NCBI GenBank assembly: GCA_016710325.1
Contig: JADJXK010000002.1
Coordinates: 4,898,001-4,962,000 of the forward strand
From: Candidatus Leptofilum proximum
Lineage (GTDB): Bacteria; Chloroflexota; Anaerolineae; Promineifilales; Promineifilaceae
Direction: 5' to 3'
DNA length: 64,000 nt
Part shown: piece after piece, positions 17,261 through 27,004 of the stretch
How positions within the stretch are numbered: position 1 is the stretch's first letter
How the letters are laid out: every line of letters begins with the position of its first letter
The notes under the pieces: model-generated
The model's database searches: none
Seen by the model: only the letters and a program-made list of their open reading frames with translations
What the model was told of the DNA's origin: nothing
Program-made: the position numbers and the translations under genes

Positions 17261-18052
17261 CAGATGCACATCCCGTTGGGGGAAGGGGATGGAGATGCTT
17301 TCCTGGTCGAAGCGCAGTTTGACACGTTCGGGCATGTCGAGCTGGATGTCCCAGTAATCTTCAATTTTGACGTACGGCCGTACCGCAAAGTTAACGCTGC
17401 TGTCGGCCAGTTCCAGCACAGCGACGCGTGGTGAGGGTTCTGGCAGTACACGGGAATCGGCCGTTACCAGCTCCTCCAAAATGCGCTTGGCCTTCAGCAA
17501 ATCGTCATCGTAGCCAATGCCAAACACCATGTCTACCCGAATGTGGCCCTGCCTGGAATAATTCACAATCTTGTCGCTGATGATCAGCCCGTTGGGAATA
17601 ATCACCGTTTTCTTCTCGCGGGTGACCAGCACGGTGTTGAAGATCTTGATGTCGGTGACTTTGCCAAACGAATCGCTGATCTCCACGTAATGACCAATCT
17701 CAAACGGTTTAAACAGCAGGATCATCACGCCGGAGGCGAAGTTAGACAGCGCGCCTTGCAAGGCCAGGCCAATGGCCAGGCCAACCGCGCCCAGCACGGC
17801 AATGAAGGAGGCAGTTTGCACGCCCAGCCGCGCCAGAGCTGCCACCACGGCAAAGGCTAAAATGGCGTAGTAGGTGAGGTTGCCCATAAAGCGGTACAGG
17901 GCTCTGTTGCTGCTGGTTCTGGCCAGCGCCTTTTCGACCCAGCGAGAGATGATACCCGCCAGCCACCAGCCCCCTGTCACAATCACAATGGCCCCCAAAA
18001 TGTTCAAACCATAGGTCAGGATCAGCGCCTGCGCTTGTTCCAAAATTTCCAT
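17249..18052 (-). CDS. Small-conductance mechanosensitive channel (MscS family)
   Basis: The 267-residue protein has three transmembrane helices. The pore-lining TM3 is ASFIAVLGAVGLAIGLALQG, followed by ALSNFASGVMILLFKPFEIG, the classic MscS signature, and a soluble beta domain (VTDIKIFNTVLVTREKKTVIIPNG). It opens under membrane tension to release solutes during osmotic downshock. GGAAGG lies upstream of the ATG. Length is near that of E. coli MscS. Confidence 0.92.
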   Translation of the reverse strand: MEILEQAQALILTYGLNILGAIVIVTGGWWLAGIISRWVEKALARTSSNRALYRFMGNLTYYAILAFAVVAALARLGVQTASFIAVLGAVGLAIGLALQGALSNFASGVMILLFKPFEIGHYVEISDSFGKVTDIKIFNTVLVTREKKTVIIPNGLIISDKIVNYSRQGHIRVDMVFGIGYDDDLLKAKRILEELVTADSRVLPEPSPRVAVLELADSSVNFAVRPYVKIEDYWDIQLDMPERVKLRFDQESISIPFPQRDVHLFQR

Positions 18053-18177
18053 TTTTCATCCTTCCTTTTTTCTAACGACACAGGTGCGCCGCACCGTTCT
18101 CACACGTATTGGGATTCTTTTACTATAGAGCAATTAGGAGAGATGGCAACGGTGGGAGACGGCCGTTAACGCCCAGT

Positions 18178-20697
18178 TCAGCTGAGAGGAAACCACAGGG
18201 TGAAGGTGCTGCCTTCGCCTGGATGACTGTTTACGGTGAGACGGCCGTTGTGCGCCTGGGCAATCAACGTCACCATGCTCAGCCCCAGTCCTGTGCCTGG
18301 AATCTGGGCCGATTCGGCCTGCTTGCCCCGGTAGAAACGATCGAAAATGCGAGACTGTTCGGCCAGGGCAATGCCCGGCCCGTTGTCTTTAATGGACAGG
18401 GTGAGGTACGGGCCATCCTGCTCTTGCTGCACCGCGCCGGCGATGGTCACCTCGCCGCCGGCTGGGGTAAAGGAGATGGCATTGTGGATCAGCTCGTAGA
18501 CGGCCTGGGAAATGCGCTGCGGATCGCCGATGATAGGCGGCAGTTGGGCAATTTGGGAGGCAAAATGGAGGGTAATCTTTTTTTCGGTGGCCTGGGGCTG
18601 GAGGCGCGTCTGTAAACTCTCGCTCAACATTTCCCAATGAATAACTTCGCGGTGCAGCTCTTTTTGTTCGTCTTCCAGGTAAACAATTTCCAGGCTGTTT
18701 TGGATGATGCTTTCCAACCGCTCAATTTGCTCATTGAGGGTGGCAAAATAACGGTCGCGGCGGGTGGTTTGGAAGTTGCGCTTCAGCAGCTCCGTGTACA
18801 GCTTGATATTGGTCACCGGGGTGCGCAGCTCATGCGAAATATTGGTGATAAAGCGGCGGCGGGACTCTTCCAGCCGTTTGGCCTGGGTAATGTCGCGATG
18901 GCTGGAGACGTAGCCGATGAGCTGCCCACGGCCGTCGCGCATGGGGGCAATGAGCACGGCCGCTTCATACACGGTGCCGTCTTTACGCTTGAGCTGAAGC
19001 TCGCCTTCCCAAATGGTTTGGTCCACAACAGCGCCTTGCAGCCCGCGCCAAATGGGCTGGGGAATACGGCCGTTCAATATAAAACTCACCGGCTTGCCCA
19101 GCGCCTCTTCCTGGCTGTAGCCGCTTAACCGGGTGAACGCCGGGTTGACATAAGCAACTTTGTATGACAAGTCGCTCACAGCAATGGCATCATTGACGCT
19201 GCGCAGAATGATGGCGCTGCGCTCTTGCTCCGAACGAACGGCCGCTTCCAGGTCGGTGGCGCGCTGCTGCAGCAGCTGTTCCGCCAGTTTCCGGTCGGTG
19301 ATGTCCAGCATCGAGGCAATGCTGATACGGGAATTGGGCACCAGGGCCACAGAAACGAAGACATTTTTGATACGGCCGTTGCGATCCACAAAGCGGAACT
19401 CGTACTTGTCGGGCACTTCTTCCCCGTTCTGACGCCGCTTGATATGGTACTGCTTCATCGTCTCCACATCTTCTGGGTGCACAAAAGTGGTCCACTTCTT
19501 TTTGCCTTCCAGCTCTTGACGGGCATAACCGGCCAGCCGGGCAAACTCGTCATTGGCCAGCGAGATGGTCATATCTTCTTCCAGAATTATTGTCGCCGCA
19601 CTGTCGGTTTCAAAAATGGTGCGGTAGCGGTCTTCCAACACCTGCCGCGCTTTTTCGGCCAGCTTACGGTCCGTGACGTCGTACAAAATGAGCACGGTGC
19701 CTGCCGCGTCCAGCATACTGCTCATGATGACGCCGCTGTGAACCTCCAAATAGCGATACTGCCCGCCGTGCTCGTAGTAAAATTCTAGCGACTGGTTCTG
19801 CTCAAAAAATTCTTGACTTAGCTGCGACTGGTCCCAAATTGGGAAAACATCGGTGATTGACTGGCCGATGAGCGCACGTTCTTTCCGGCCCAACATGAGC
19901 AGCGCCGCCGGATTAAGTTCAGCGATGCGAAAGTTTTGGTCCAGTACGATAATGCCATCCCGGATGCTGGAAAAAACGGCCGAATACGCCACCGGTGTCA
20001 GCTGCAGCAGCCCATAGCGGAACAAACCCATCCCCAGGAAAACCGACGCAATCGGCAAGAAAAAGGTAGGGACATTGAGATATTCCAGGTTTCCTACTCT
20101 CAAGATGGAGAGGCTGCCCAGCAGCCACGGCAGCAGCAGCCCGGCCAGGATTAAAATTAGCTGCCGCCGGTAAATTTTGTTTGCTCCAGGGATTTGTACC
20201 ACCAATATCTGGGTAGCCACAAGCAGCAGAAAGTAGCTGGCAAAAAGGCGAAGCCAATACCAGGGACCGTAGGCAAAATAAAGCACGGCAAAAGGAAGAA
20301 CATCTGTTACCAGCCGCGGGGTTCCGGCCAATCCGTGCCACGAATTTGTCCAATAAATGATGAGCGAGACCACCGGCTCAATCAGCAGCAGGACTAAAAG
20401 CAGCCGGGGATATGATATGCGGAGCCGGGTAAAAGCCAGGGTGGCCAAAAAAACGCTTGGCGCCACAGCGAGGATGCCCAACTGCTTGAGGTTAAACCAA
20501 AACAGCTTGCTTTCCAGAGAGGGCGCAACCAGCTCCAGGCCATAAAAAAAGGCCCACAATCCAGCGAAAAACATCGCCGCGGCAAATGGCACTGCAGCCT
20601 GCAAATGGCGCCGCCGCCAGGTGTAAAAGGCTAAAAACCAACAAACGGAAATGGAGATATACAGCGCAAACAGATAAGGGGCTAGAGCAAGATTCAT
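18178..20697 (-). CDS. Sensor histidine kinase with N-terminal 7TM module and three PAS domains
   Basis: The 839-residue protein begins with about seven hydrophobic helices (residues 1-220), matching the histidine-kinase 7TM N-terminal module. Three PAS domains follow: IIVLDQNFRIAELNPAALLM, IILEEDMTISLANDEFARLA and IAVSDLSYKVAYVNPAFTRL, with PAC-like segments. The H box is ISHELRTPVTNIKLYTELL (about residue 620), and the ATPase has NAISFTPAGG, DNGPGIA and GTGLGLSMV. It autophosphorylates and signals to a response regulator that is not adjacent. The signal is unknown. Confidence 0.92.
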   Translation of the reverse strand: MNLALAPYLFALYISISVCWFLAFYTWRRRHLQAAVPFAAAMFFAGLWAFFYGLELVAPSLESKLFWFNLKQLGILAVAPSVFLATLAFTRLRISYPRLLLVLLLIEPVVSLIIYWTNSWHGLAGTPRLVTDVLPFAVLYFAYGPWYWLRLFASYFLLLVATQILVVQIPGANKIYRRQLILILAGLLLPWLLGSLSILRVGNLEYLNVPTFFLPIASVFLGMGLFRYGLLQLTPVAYSAVFSSIRDGIIVLDQNFRIAELNPAALLMLGRKERALIGQSITDVFPIWDQSQLSQEFFEQNQSLEFYYEHGGQYRYLEVHSGVIMSSMLDAAGTVLILYDVTDRKLAEKARQVLEDRYRTIFETDSAATIILEEDMTISLANDEFARLAGYARQELEGKKKWTTFVHPEDVETMKQYHIKRRQNGEEVPDKYEFRFVDRNGRIKNVFVSVALVPNSRISIASMLDITDRKLAEQLLQQRATDLEAAVRSEQERSAIILRSVNDAIAVSDLSYKVAYVNPAFTRLSGYSQEEALGKPVSFILNGRIPQPIWRGLQGAVVDQTIWEGELQLKRKDGTVYEAAVLIAPMRDGRGQLIGYVSSHRDITQAKRLEESRRRFITNISHELRTPVTNIKLYTELLKRNFQTTRRDRYFATLNEQIERLESIIQNSLEIVYLEDEQKELHREVIHWEMLSESLQTRLQPQATEKKITLHFASQIAQLPPIIGDPQRISQAVYELIHNAISFTPAGGEVTIAGAVQQEQDGPYLTLSIKDNGPGIALAEQSRIFDRFYRGKQAESAQIPGTGLGLSMVTLIAQAHNGRLTVNSHPGEGSTFTLWFPLS

Positions 20698-20725
20698 GAA
20701 TGCCTGGTACCTTGTCGGAACAGAC

Positions 20726-20750
20726 CTGACTGGCTCACACAGTCAGGTGG
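20726..20750. repeat. Small perfect hairpin upstream of the kinase
   Basis: ACCTGACTG pairs with CAGTCAGGT across a 7-nt loop, 29 nt upstream of the kinase ATG. It could be an operator or a 5'-leader structure. Apart from this, nothing was recognised in 20698-20928. Confidence 0.5.
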
Positions 20751-20928
20751 CTAACACTGAAAACGGAAACCTGCTTGATAAGTTAACTGTTTGAAGCAGT
20801 TCGGCCGTTTTGTTGGGTTGAGAATGGACTGGTTCTATCGTTTTTTAACGAATTGCTGGTCACCGGATTTAGTTTCAGTATCTGGCAATCTATTTTAACA
20901 AAGTTTCTCTGGAAAGTAGAGCGGTTTT

Positions 20929-22356
20929 TCACGATGCAGGCATGAGGGCTGCTCGCAGCAGGCTTAACGCGTCGGGATTGTCGAGCAGCCAGCGGGCCAG
21001 CTCATCGTGCGCCAGGCTGCTGCGCCATTCGCGGTAGGTGCTGCCCGGCAAGTCGCGAAAGAAGAGAATTACCACGGTGGGTGTCACTTCGCCAATGGGG
21101 TAAACGTAGTAGGCGGTGTTGAGGATGCCCGGCAGGGAGCCGTTTTTATAGCCGAGGTTGCTGAAGCGTTCCTGGTTGGCGGGGAAGATCATGGGCCATT
21201 CCAGGTAGCGGCGGGCCAGGAAGCTGCTTTCCGGGTTGCTGAGGCCGTTTTGGGCAATCCGGGCCATGAGGGCGGCGTACTCACGCGGGGTGCCGTGGGC
21301 GTTAAGGTTGTGGCTGAAAAAGCGCTGATCCTGCGAAGACGGCCGTCTCTCATCCTGATGCCACGTTTGTTCAGCCTCACGAAAGTTGGGGTCGCTGGTG
21401 TACGCTTCGGCCAGCTGCACCACTTCCGTGCCGTAGCTGGCCGGGTTGTCCAGGTACGCCTGGATAGCGGCCCGATCGCTGCGCCCCTGCCGGGTCTGGT
21501 TGCTCATCGCCAGGAACTGGCCCAAAAAGGTGCAGGGAGCGGTTTGCTGGGTAAGGTTGAGGGCAACGGCCGTTTCTTCAATCATCGTTTGCCCCAGCAG
21601 TGTGTGTAAATAGTCCATAGACGCGTTGGTGCTGTGACGCATCATCATCCAGGGCACATCCTCCAGCCGCACGCGATCCGGGCTGGGTAGGACCAGCCCA
21701 GAGGCTTCCAGTTCGGCTAACGCCCGGTTGTGGGCACCCAGGTCGTAGCCGGGCAGGTAGTAGCTGTTCAGCGTGTCTACGGTGACATAGCTGGTGGGGT
21801 CCAGCTGGCCAGCTGCCACCGCTTCCACATAGGCTACCAGGTGGATGATTTTCACCACGGAGGCCAGCGGCATCTGCATGTCGGCGTTGTGATAGATGCC
21901 GTTGGTTTCATCGCCCACGCGGTAAGCCACCAGCCCCACGCTGCCGGGGTTTTCCAGCAGGTACTCCCAGGCCGGGCGGGCTGCTTCCGGCACGGCCACG
22001 GTGACAGCGGCCAGCACGGCTGGGTCTGGCACCAGGCTGGTGACGGTGGGGGTGGTGTTTTGCGGCAGGTTGGGCAGCAGCTGGCCGCAGGGCGGCAGGT
22101 CAGTTTCGGGCAGAAACGGGGTGGCGCTGCTGGCAGGTGTGGGCGGAACGGCCGTTGCCGTTTCCGCGAGAAAAGGCGTGGCAACCGCGGTGTTGGCCAG
22201 GGTGGGTGTGGCCGCTGCTTCGTTGATGGCTGGGGCGGCAGCGTTGGCGGGCAGCTGGGCGAGGGTGGTTTCGGCAGATGACGGCCGTTCACAGGCGGCC
22301 AGGAGCCCCAGCAGGAGTGTTATCAAGAGAGGGAGCATTGTTCTGTTGGGCCACAT
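20929..22356 (-). CDS. Serine hydrolase lipoprotein, class A beta-lactamase-like
   Basis: ATG 22356 gives MWPNRTMLPLLITLLLGLLAAC, a clean lipoprotein signal with the lipobox Cys near residue 22; longer starts at 22392 (ATG) and 22407 (GTG) lack support. An Ala/Thr/Pro-rich linker follows. The serine-hydrolase core has the SxxK motif SVVK in MPLASVVKIIHL and a late KNGSLPG that corresponds to the KTG motif, as in the Beta-lactamase2 family. It is anchored outside the membrane and may hydrolyse a beta-lactam or act on peptidoglycan. The middle SxN motif was not pinpointed, so enzyme activity is inferred. Confidence 0.8.
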   Translation of the reverse strand: MWPNRTMLPLLITLLLGLLAACERPSSAETTLAQLPANAAAPAINEAAATPTLANTAVATPFLAETATAVPPTPASSATPFLPETDLPPCGQLLPNLPQNTTPTVTSLVPDPAVLAAVTVAVPEAARPAWEYLLENPGSVGLVAYRVGDETNGIYHNADMQMPLASVVKIIHLVAYVEAVAAGQLDPTSYVTVDTLNSYYLPGYDLGAHNRALAELEASGLVLPSPDRVRLEDVPWMMMRHSTNASMDYLHTLLGQTMIEETAVALNLTQQTAPCTFLGQFLAMSNQTRQGRSDRAAIQAYLDNPASYGTEVVQLAEAYTSDPNFREAEQTWHQDERRPSSQDQRFFSHNLNAHGTPREYAALMARIAQNGLSNPESSFLARRYLEWPMIFPANQERFSNLGYKNGSLPGILNTAYYVYPIGEVTPTVVILFFRDLPGSTYREWRSSLAHDELARWLLDNPDALSLLRAALMPAS

Positions 22357-22531
22357 AGCGCGGAATTGTAACGTGAACGGCCGTGCCCCCATACAAATTT
22401 CGCCCACTTTCTCATGCGATAGTTAGGCCACGTCTTGTGGTCGTGATAAAATGCACAATGACAAACGGAAGTGTTTATCGTAATTCTTTTTGACATCGAA
22501 ACCATTCATCATAATAGTAAAGGATTCCCCT

Positions 22532-24091
22532 ATGAACCGACGACTTCCTCTCTCATTCACCCTTCTTTTTTTACCACTGCTGTTAGCCGTCAGCCTGATT
22601 TTTGTTAGCCAGCTGCACGCGGGGACCACCGATGTGTGCCCTTCAGGCTGTACCTACAGCAGCATCCAAACCGCCATTGACAACAGTCTCGAAGATACCC
22701 TCACCATAGCGGCCGGAACCTACCTTGAGAATCTGTACCTTTCGCGTTCGGTCAATTTGGTGGGTGCTGGTCTAGGCCTGACGATTATTGACGGCCAGAT
22801 AACTGATACTGTGGTGGTGGTTAACGGAACGGTGACTGTGTCTATTTCCGGCGTCACCCTTCGTGATGGAGATGCTGGCAGTGGCAATGGCGGTGGCTTG
22901 CATAATGAAGTCGGCGTCGTCACCCTGAGCAATAGCGTGGTGGAAAATAACCTGGCGCGTAACGGCGCGGGCATCAGCAACAGCGGCACCATGACTTTGA
23001 TCAACGTTACAGTGCGCAGCAACTCAACCAATCCAGCGGGGTGCAGCGATTGCGTAGGCGGCGGCGTTTACAATCGCGGCGTGATGACCATTTTAAACAG
23101 CGCCATTCACGACAATACGGCCGCTTCTGGCGGCGGTATCGATAATAATCTTCTGGCTAATGTTCCTGGTAATTTAACGGCCGTCAATACCACCGTCTAC
23201 AACAACACGGCCACCAGTATCAGTTCGCAAGGCGGCGGCATCAGAAACGTTGGGGTGATGACCTTAACCGGCAGCCAGGTGCGCCAAAATACGGCATCTA
23301 TCGGGGCGGGCTTCTACAACCAGGGTACCCTGACGGTAAACAGCAGCAGCGTCCACAATAACGTGGCCAGTGGGCGCGGCGGTGGCCTGCACAATGAGTT
23401 TACACTGGCGATTAACACTAGCAATATTTACAGCAACCAGGCCGGGTCTGGCGGTGGCGGCGGTATCAGTACGGAGTCGGGAACAGTGACGTTGGATCAA
23501 TCGGCCGTTTACAACAACGTGGCGGCAGGCTCCGGTGGGGGCATTGTCAACAACGTCGATCCCGTCACCGGCGTCAACAGTTTCACCATTACCAACAGCA
23601 CCATCAGCGGCAACAGCACCGCCGGGCAGGGTGGCGGTTTGCGCAGTGCAGGCAGCGCAGTGACCGACCTCACCAACGTCACATTCAGTAACAACACGTC
23701 TACGGTGGTCAATGGCCAGTCGATTTCCATCCTGGCAGGCGCGGTGACTGCCAAAAATACGATTATTGCCATCAGCGGGTCGGGCACCAACTGCAGCGGC
23801 GCAATAACTTCCCAAGGGCGCAACATTGTGAGCGACAACACCTGCCAGCTGGCTGGTACGGGGGATTTAAAGAACACCAACCCGCGCTTGGGCGTTTTGC
23901 AAAACAACGGCGGCCCTACGTTGACTCACGCGCTGCTGCTTGGCTCACCAGCGATTGACAGCGGCAGCAGCTGCCCATCGGTAGATCAGCGGGGGGTGGC
24001 ACGGCCGTTTGGCTCAGCCTGCGATCGGGGCGCCTACGAATATAACCAGGTGGTGCAGAACGTCTACCTGCCGTTTGTGGTACGGCCGTAG
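22532..24091 (+). CDS. Secreted right-handed beta-helix protein with choice-of-anchor-type C terminus
   Basis: ATG 22532 follows AAAGGA; a TTG at 22490 is less likely. A signal peptide (MNRRLPLSFTLLFLPLLLAV) precedes repeated beta-helix coils, seen as recurring blocks such as NSVVENN, SGGGIDNN, GGGIRNVGVMTL and NSTISGNSTAGQGGG. The C-terminal region DQRGVARPFGSACDRGAYEYN matches the choice-of-anchor Q motif. The chain ends NVYLPFVVRP, a hydrophobic motif related to VLYLPLIMKQ near the N terminus of another secreted protein here. Probably a surface polysaccharide-binding or lyase-like protein, though no catalytic residues were identified. Confidence 0.85.
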   Translation: MNRRLPLSFTLLFLPLLLAVSLIFVSQLHAGTTDVCPSGCTYSSIQTAIDNSLEDTLTIAAGTYLENLYLSRSVNLVGAGLGLTIIDGQITDTVVVVNGTVTVSISGVTLRDGDAGSGNGGGLHNEVGVVTLSNSVVENNLARNGAGISNSGTMTLINVTVRSNSTNPAGCSDCVGGGVYNRGVMTILNSAIHDNTAASGGGIDNNLLANVPGNLTAVNTTVYNNTATSISSQGGGIRNVGVMTLTGSQVRQNTASIGAGFYNQGTLTVNSSSVHNNVASGRGGGLHNEFTLAINTSNIYSNQAGSGGGGGISTESGTVTLDQSAVYNNVAAGSGGGIVNNVDPVTGVNSFTITNSTISGNSTAGQGGGLRSAGSAVTDLTNVTFSNNTSTVVNGQSISILAGAVTAKNTIIAISGSGTNCSGAITSQGRNIVSDNTCQLAGTGDLKNTNPRLGVLQNNGGPTLTHALLLGSPAIDSGSSCPSVDQRGVARPFGSACDRGAYEYNQVVQNVYLPFVVRP

Positions 24092-24117
24092 GTAGAGACG
24101 TTGCAGTGCAACGTCTC
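24092..24117. repeat. Palindrome GAGACGTTGCA/TGCAACGTCTC at the beta-helix gene stop
   Basis: Eleven-base arms (24095-24105 and 24107-24117) surround one base. The palindrome starts right after the TAG stop. The same family occurs at 28995-29015, where the stop codon TAG is its first triplet. Confidence 0.8.
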
Positions 24118-24146
24118 CACGCATTGCAACGCCTTCACGCGGTGTT

Positions 24147-24792
24147 TCAAGAAAGTTTGCCGCGATGAATTTGCTGCGGTTGGGTGCTTGTGTCCTGGGT
24201 CAGGCGGGAGACCAGGCTGCGCCAGCGGGCCGTGCGGAGCAGCTTGCGGACGGGTTCTTCCTCGGGTTGGTAAGTGGGGCGAATGGCCACGATCTGCGCC
24301 AGCAGCTTTTCAGCGTCGGGCCAATGCTGGGCGCTTATGGCTTCCATGGCCTGTTCGTAGAGCGCGTTGAGGTGCCCCTCTTCGGCACACCGGTCAGCGG
24401 CGCACTGCCACCGGGCACGGCCGTTTTCATCGTAATACAGCGTGCACAAATATTTGTACTTGGCGGCCGCTTCAAACCATTTACCTTCGGCTTCTAAGCG
24501 CCCGGCGCTTTCTTCTTCGTGTTGGCGCAGGCGGAGGAACTCAGCCACGTTTTCAATGCGGCCCAGGTGGCCAATCTCGCGATAGGCGTCCATGGCCTGC
24601 TGCACATGCCCCTGCCGCAGCTGCTGATCGGCCTGCAGCACCACTTCTTTACGCGCCATCTCCAGCAAGCCAGCGGCGGAACGGCCGTTGTTGCGGAAGT
24701 ACGGATCAACCACCACCACCTGTGTGAAGGCGTTGTAGGCCGTGCGCCACTGCTGATTTTCCAGGGCCTGAACGCCAATCTGGAAGTAAGGC
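24147..24792 (-). pseudogene. 3' half of a TPR-like gene split by an IS4-family element
   Basis: This half encodes QIGVQALENQQWRTAYNAFTQ to the stop, helical repeats typical of TPR/Sel1-like scaffolds (MDAYREIGHLGRIENVAEFL, WFEAAAKYKYLCTLYYDENG). It is the C-terminal continuation of the fragment at 26200-26697. The target-site duplication GAAGTAAGGC (24783-24792) is shared, and joining the halves with one copy removed restores one frame of about 377 residues. A Met inside the IS could start a shortened product (MALDNCLK), so residual expression is possible. No function is assigned. Confidence 0.85.
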
Positions 24793-26199
24793 CATTGGTT
24801 ACAAGTTAAGGGTTTGAGGCAATTGTCAAGGGCCATGATTCAAACACAGATGCCTCGTTTTTTCGCTTTCGTTTCACAACACCCAAGTCGATACAGCGGT
24901 CTGCCAAATACTCTGGCAGAGAGCGGTCATCGCCTCGCTCAATGGCTTTGATGTAATAGTAAATTGAGCGGAATACCATCTCAACTGAGATACGCTCAAA
25001 CGGCAACTTTAACAATCCGGCGACCTCGTCACAGAGGTCAATTAACACGGTATAGACAATCCAGGTAGACCAGAGTTGCAGTTCAACCGCGTTCTGAGAA
25101 CCACACCAGAAGTAGGCCAAACCAAGCAACCGCTTGATGCTGGCATAGGCGCGTTCAATCGTCCAGCGACGATAGTAGAGGGCGACCAGGTAACGAGCCG
25201 GTAGCTGCTCCGGGTCGAGTTCGTTGGTCAGGAAGCGCCGCCAGGTATTGCCATACAACACTTCAACCAGACGTACCTGCTGGCGCTCATCCCCCGTGCC
25301 TATCCAGACAATGGTGTCGCGCAAGACGGGGGTTTTGACCAAAACTTGGGCTACTTCATATTTCAAATTGCGTTTGGCTCGCGTAATAAAGGTGACGCCC
25401 TTCTCAGTCAACTGGCCAAAGCGGGTGAAGTTGGTATAGCCCAAGTCAAACAGGAGCAAGCTGCCGGTCTGGATGTGCGCGAGAATCGCTTCCCAAACGC
25501 TCTGGTCGTGGCTAGACGCCTTTGTGTCAAACCAGATTTTATCTGGGAGTTGTGAACCCAGGTGGAGTAAAGCGGTCATTTTGCCCGCCAGGGGATGGCT
25601 TGCCCGGTCACGTAGTAGTCCCACTTTACGGATGAGCGCATCGAGGGTGGACCCATCGGCAATCAAGCAAGCACTGAACCGTGCTTGGGCCCAAGCAATT
25701 TCTGGTGGTAACGGTCGTTTGCGCTCTTGCCAACGCTGCTGCATCAAGGGCAACAAGAGGTTGAGAACGTTGAGAAACAAGATAGCTGGCAGGGTGTTGA
25801 ATCGGTCCGAAAGCGCTTGTTGCGACACCTTTTGGGGCGCTTCCCAGAGCACCGCTTCGTCACGAATCAGCCGAGCCAGTTCATTCACAGCCGCGATTTG
25901 TCGCCAAACGGCGCTCAGCAACAAGGCCATCATGACTGGCAGAGTGAGGGTGCGTTCGCGCAAACCCATCTGCCGGAACAGCTCACATTGTGACAAGGTG
26001 AGCGGTCGGACCAGGCTGTAAAACAGAGCTTCTACTTCATCGGTTAAATTGTCAACGAGCGGTCGTTTTTTGTCTATCAACTTGAATAGCCCGTGTATGC
26101 CGGACGGTACTTTTAGATTTATTGTCTGCTTTTTTCATGCGTGAATTGTAGCCCATTGCTGGCTTGACAACTCACAAAATAGCTTAACTTGTAACTGAT
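24793..26199 (-). mobile_element. IS4-family insertion sequence
   Basis: The 1,407-bp element is bounded by a perfect direct repeat GAAGTAAGGC (24783-24792 and 26200-26209) and by related inverted ends containing GTTACAAGTTAAG, with TTGTCAAG further in at both ends. It encodes one complete transposase and contains no ACGGCCGT palindrome, unlike surrounding DNA. Confidence 0.9.
24806..26080 (-). CDS. IS4-family DDE transposase
   Basis: The 424-residue protein has the DDE catalytic layout: Asp in IADGSTLD, Asp in LFDLGYTNF and the exact Y-(2)-R-(3)-E-(6)-K motif in YYRRWTIERAYASIK. The frame is intact, so the enzyme may be active. It binds the inverted ends of its own element and moves it by cut-and-paste. 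Confidence 0.93.
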   Translation of the reverse strand: MIDKKRPLVDNLTDEVEALFYSLVRPLTLSQCELFRQMGLRERTLTLPVMMALLLSAVWRQIAAVNELARLIRDEAVLWEAPQKVSQQALSDRFNTLPAILFLNVLNLLLPLMQQRWQERKRPLPPEIAWAQARFSACLIADGSTLDALIRKVGLLRDRASHPLAGKMTALLHLGSQLPDKIWFDTKASSHDQSVWEAILAHIQTGSLLLFDLGYTNFTRFGQLTEKGVTFITRAKRNLKYEVAQVLVKTPVLRDTIVWIGTGDERQQVRLVEVLYGNTWRRFLTNELDPEQLPARYLVALYYRRWTIERAYASIKRLLGLAYFWCGSQNAVELQLWSTWIVYTVLIDLCDEVAGLLKLPFERISVEMVFRSIYYYIKAIERGDDRSLPEYLADRCIDLGVVKRKRKNEASVFESWPLTIASNP

Positions 26200-26697
26200 G
26201 AAGTAAGGCATTAATTCCGCCTCCCAACAACTCTTCTTTTTGATCTGCCAGTTAGTTTCTTTGTCATGGCTGGGGAATTCGGCCAGCAGCTGATCGAAAA
26301 TCCAGGCCGCAGCCTGATACTCGCCGCAGCTGGCGAGCCGTTCGGCCCGGGCTTCACGCTCCTGGATAGTGAGCAAGATATGCACTTCTTTAACGTGCTC
26401 AAAGTCATCAGCGTTTTTGTAGGCGACCAGAGCGGTTTCTAAATCGCCGAGTTTCCAGACAATTTCGGCTTTTCTTTCGTGATGGGCTTTCTGGCGCAGG
26501 TAGCTGGCTTGCAGGCCATCTTGTTCGTAGTGGGAGTTGTACGATTCAATTTGGAGGAAAATTTCTTCGGCTTGCCGCCAGCGGTGGTTGATGAGGTATG
26601 TACAGCCCTGGTTGAACAGGGTGCAGAGGTGGTTTGGGGTAACGGCCGTATGCCTGTTCTCTTCTGCAGTGGTGGGTTCAAAATGGGTGTCGTTCAT
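26200..26697 (-). pseudogene. 5' half of the TPR-like gene split by the IS4-family element
   Basis: From ATG 26697 the protein runs MNDTHFEPTTAEENRHTAV through helical pairs (NHLCTLFNQGCTYLINHRWR, KAEIVWKLGDLETALVAYKN) and ends at MPYF exactly at the IS junction (166 codons). Beyond it the frame continues into the IS for 26 codons, giving a chimeric tail. Homologous-looking repeats continue in the other half. Function unknown. Confidence 0.85.
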
Positions 26698-27004
26698 GAT
26701 GCTGTGTTGCCCAATTGTTTAGGGGTGCTGCCCCGTGTGATGCTGCCTTAAAAGTGTGCGGCGTTGGCCAATGGCTGGCCGGCCAGGATGCTGTTTAATT
26801 ACTCGCGGCGGGCGCTTTCTAACTGCGACGCTTCTGTAAAAATGTAAGATGAGGCCCTTTCTGAGTATAACTGGCCCGTGCCGACTTTTCTTTCCAGCCA
26901 CAGAATAGGGGAAATTTCTTAAGTCGTGTCTTACACTTTAGTGCATGAAGTTTGGCGTGAAATGGGATATGTGAAACGAGATACCTCTGGTCACGCTTCA
27001 CGTT
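26698..27004. other. Intergenic region with a weak GTGAAACG-type inverted repeat
   Basis: Nothing gene-like was seen. The promoter of the interrupted TPR gene should lie near 26700-26800 on the minus strand, but no clear -10/-35 pair was recognised. From about 26954 to 27010 an imperfect GGCGTGAAA...CACGTTTCATGC repeat is present, and the downstream Nudix stop TGA is part of it. Confidence 0.5.
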
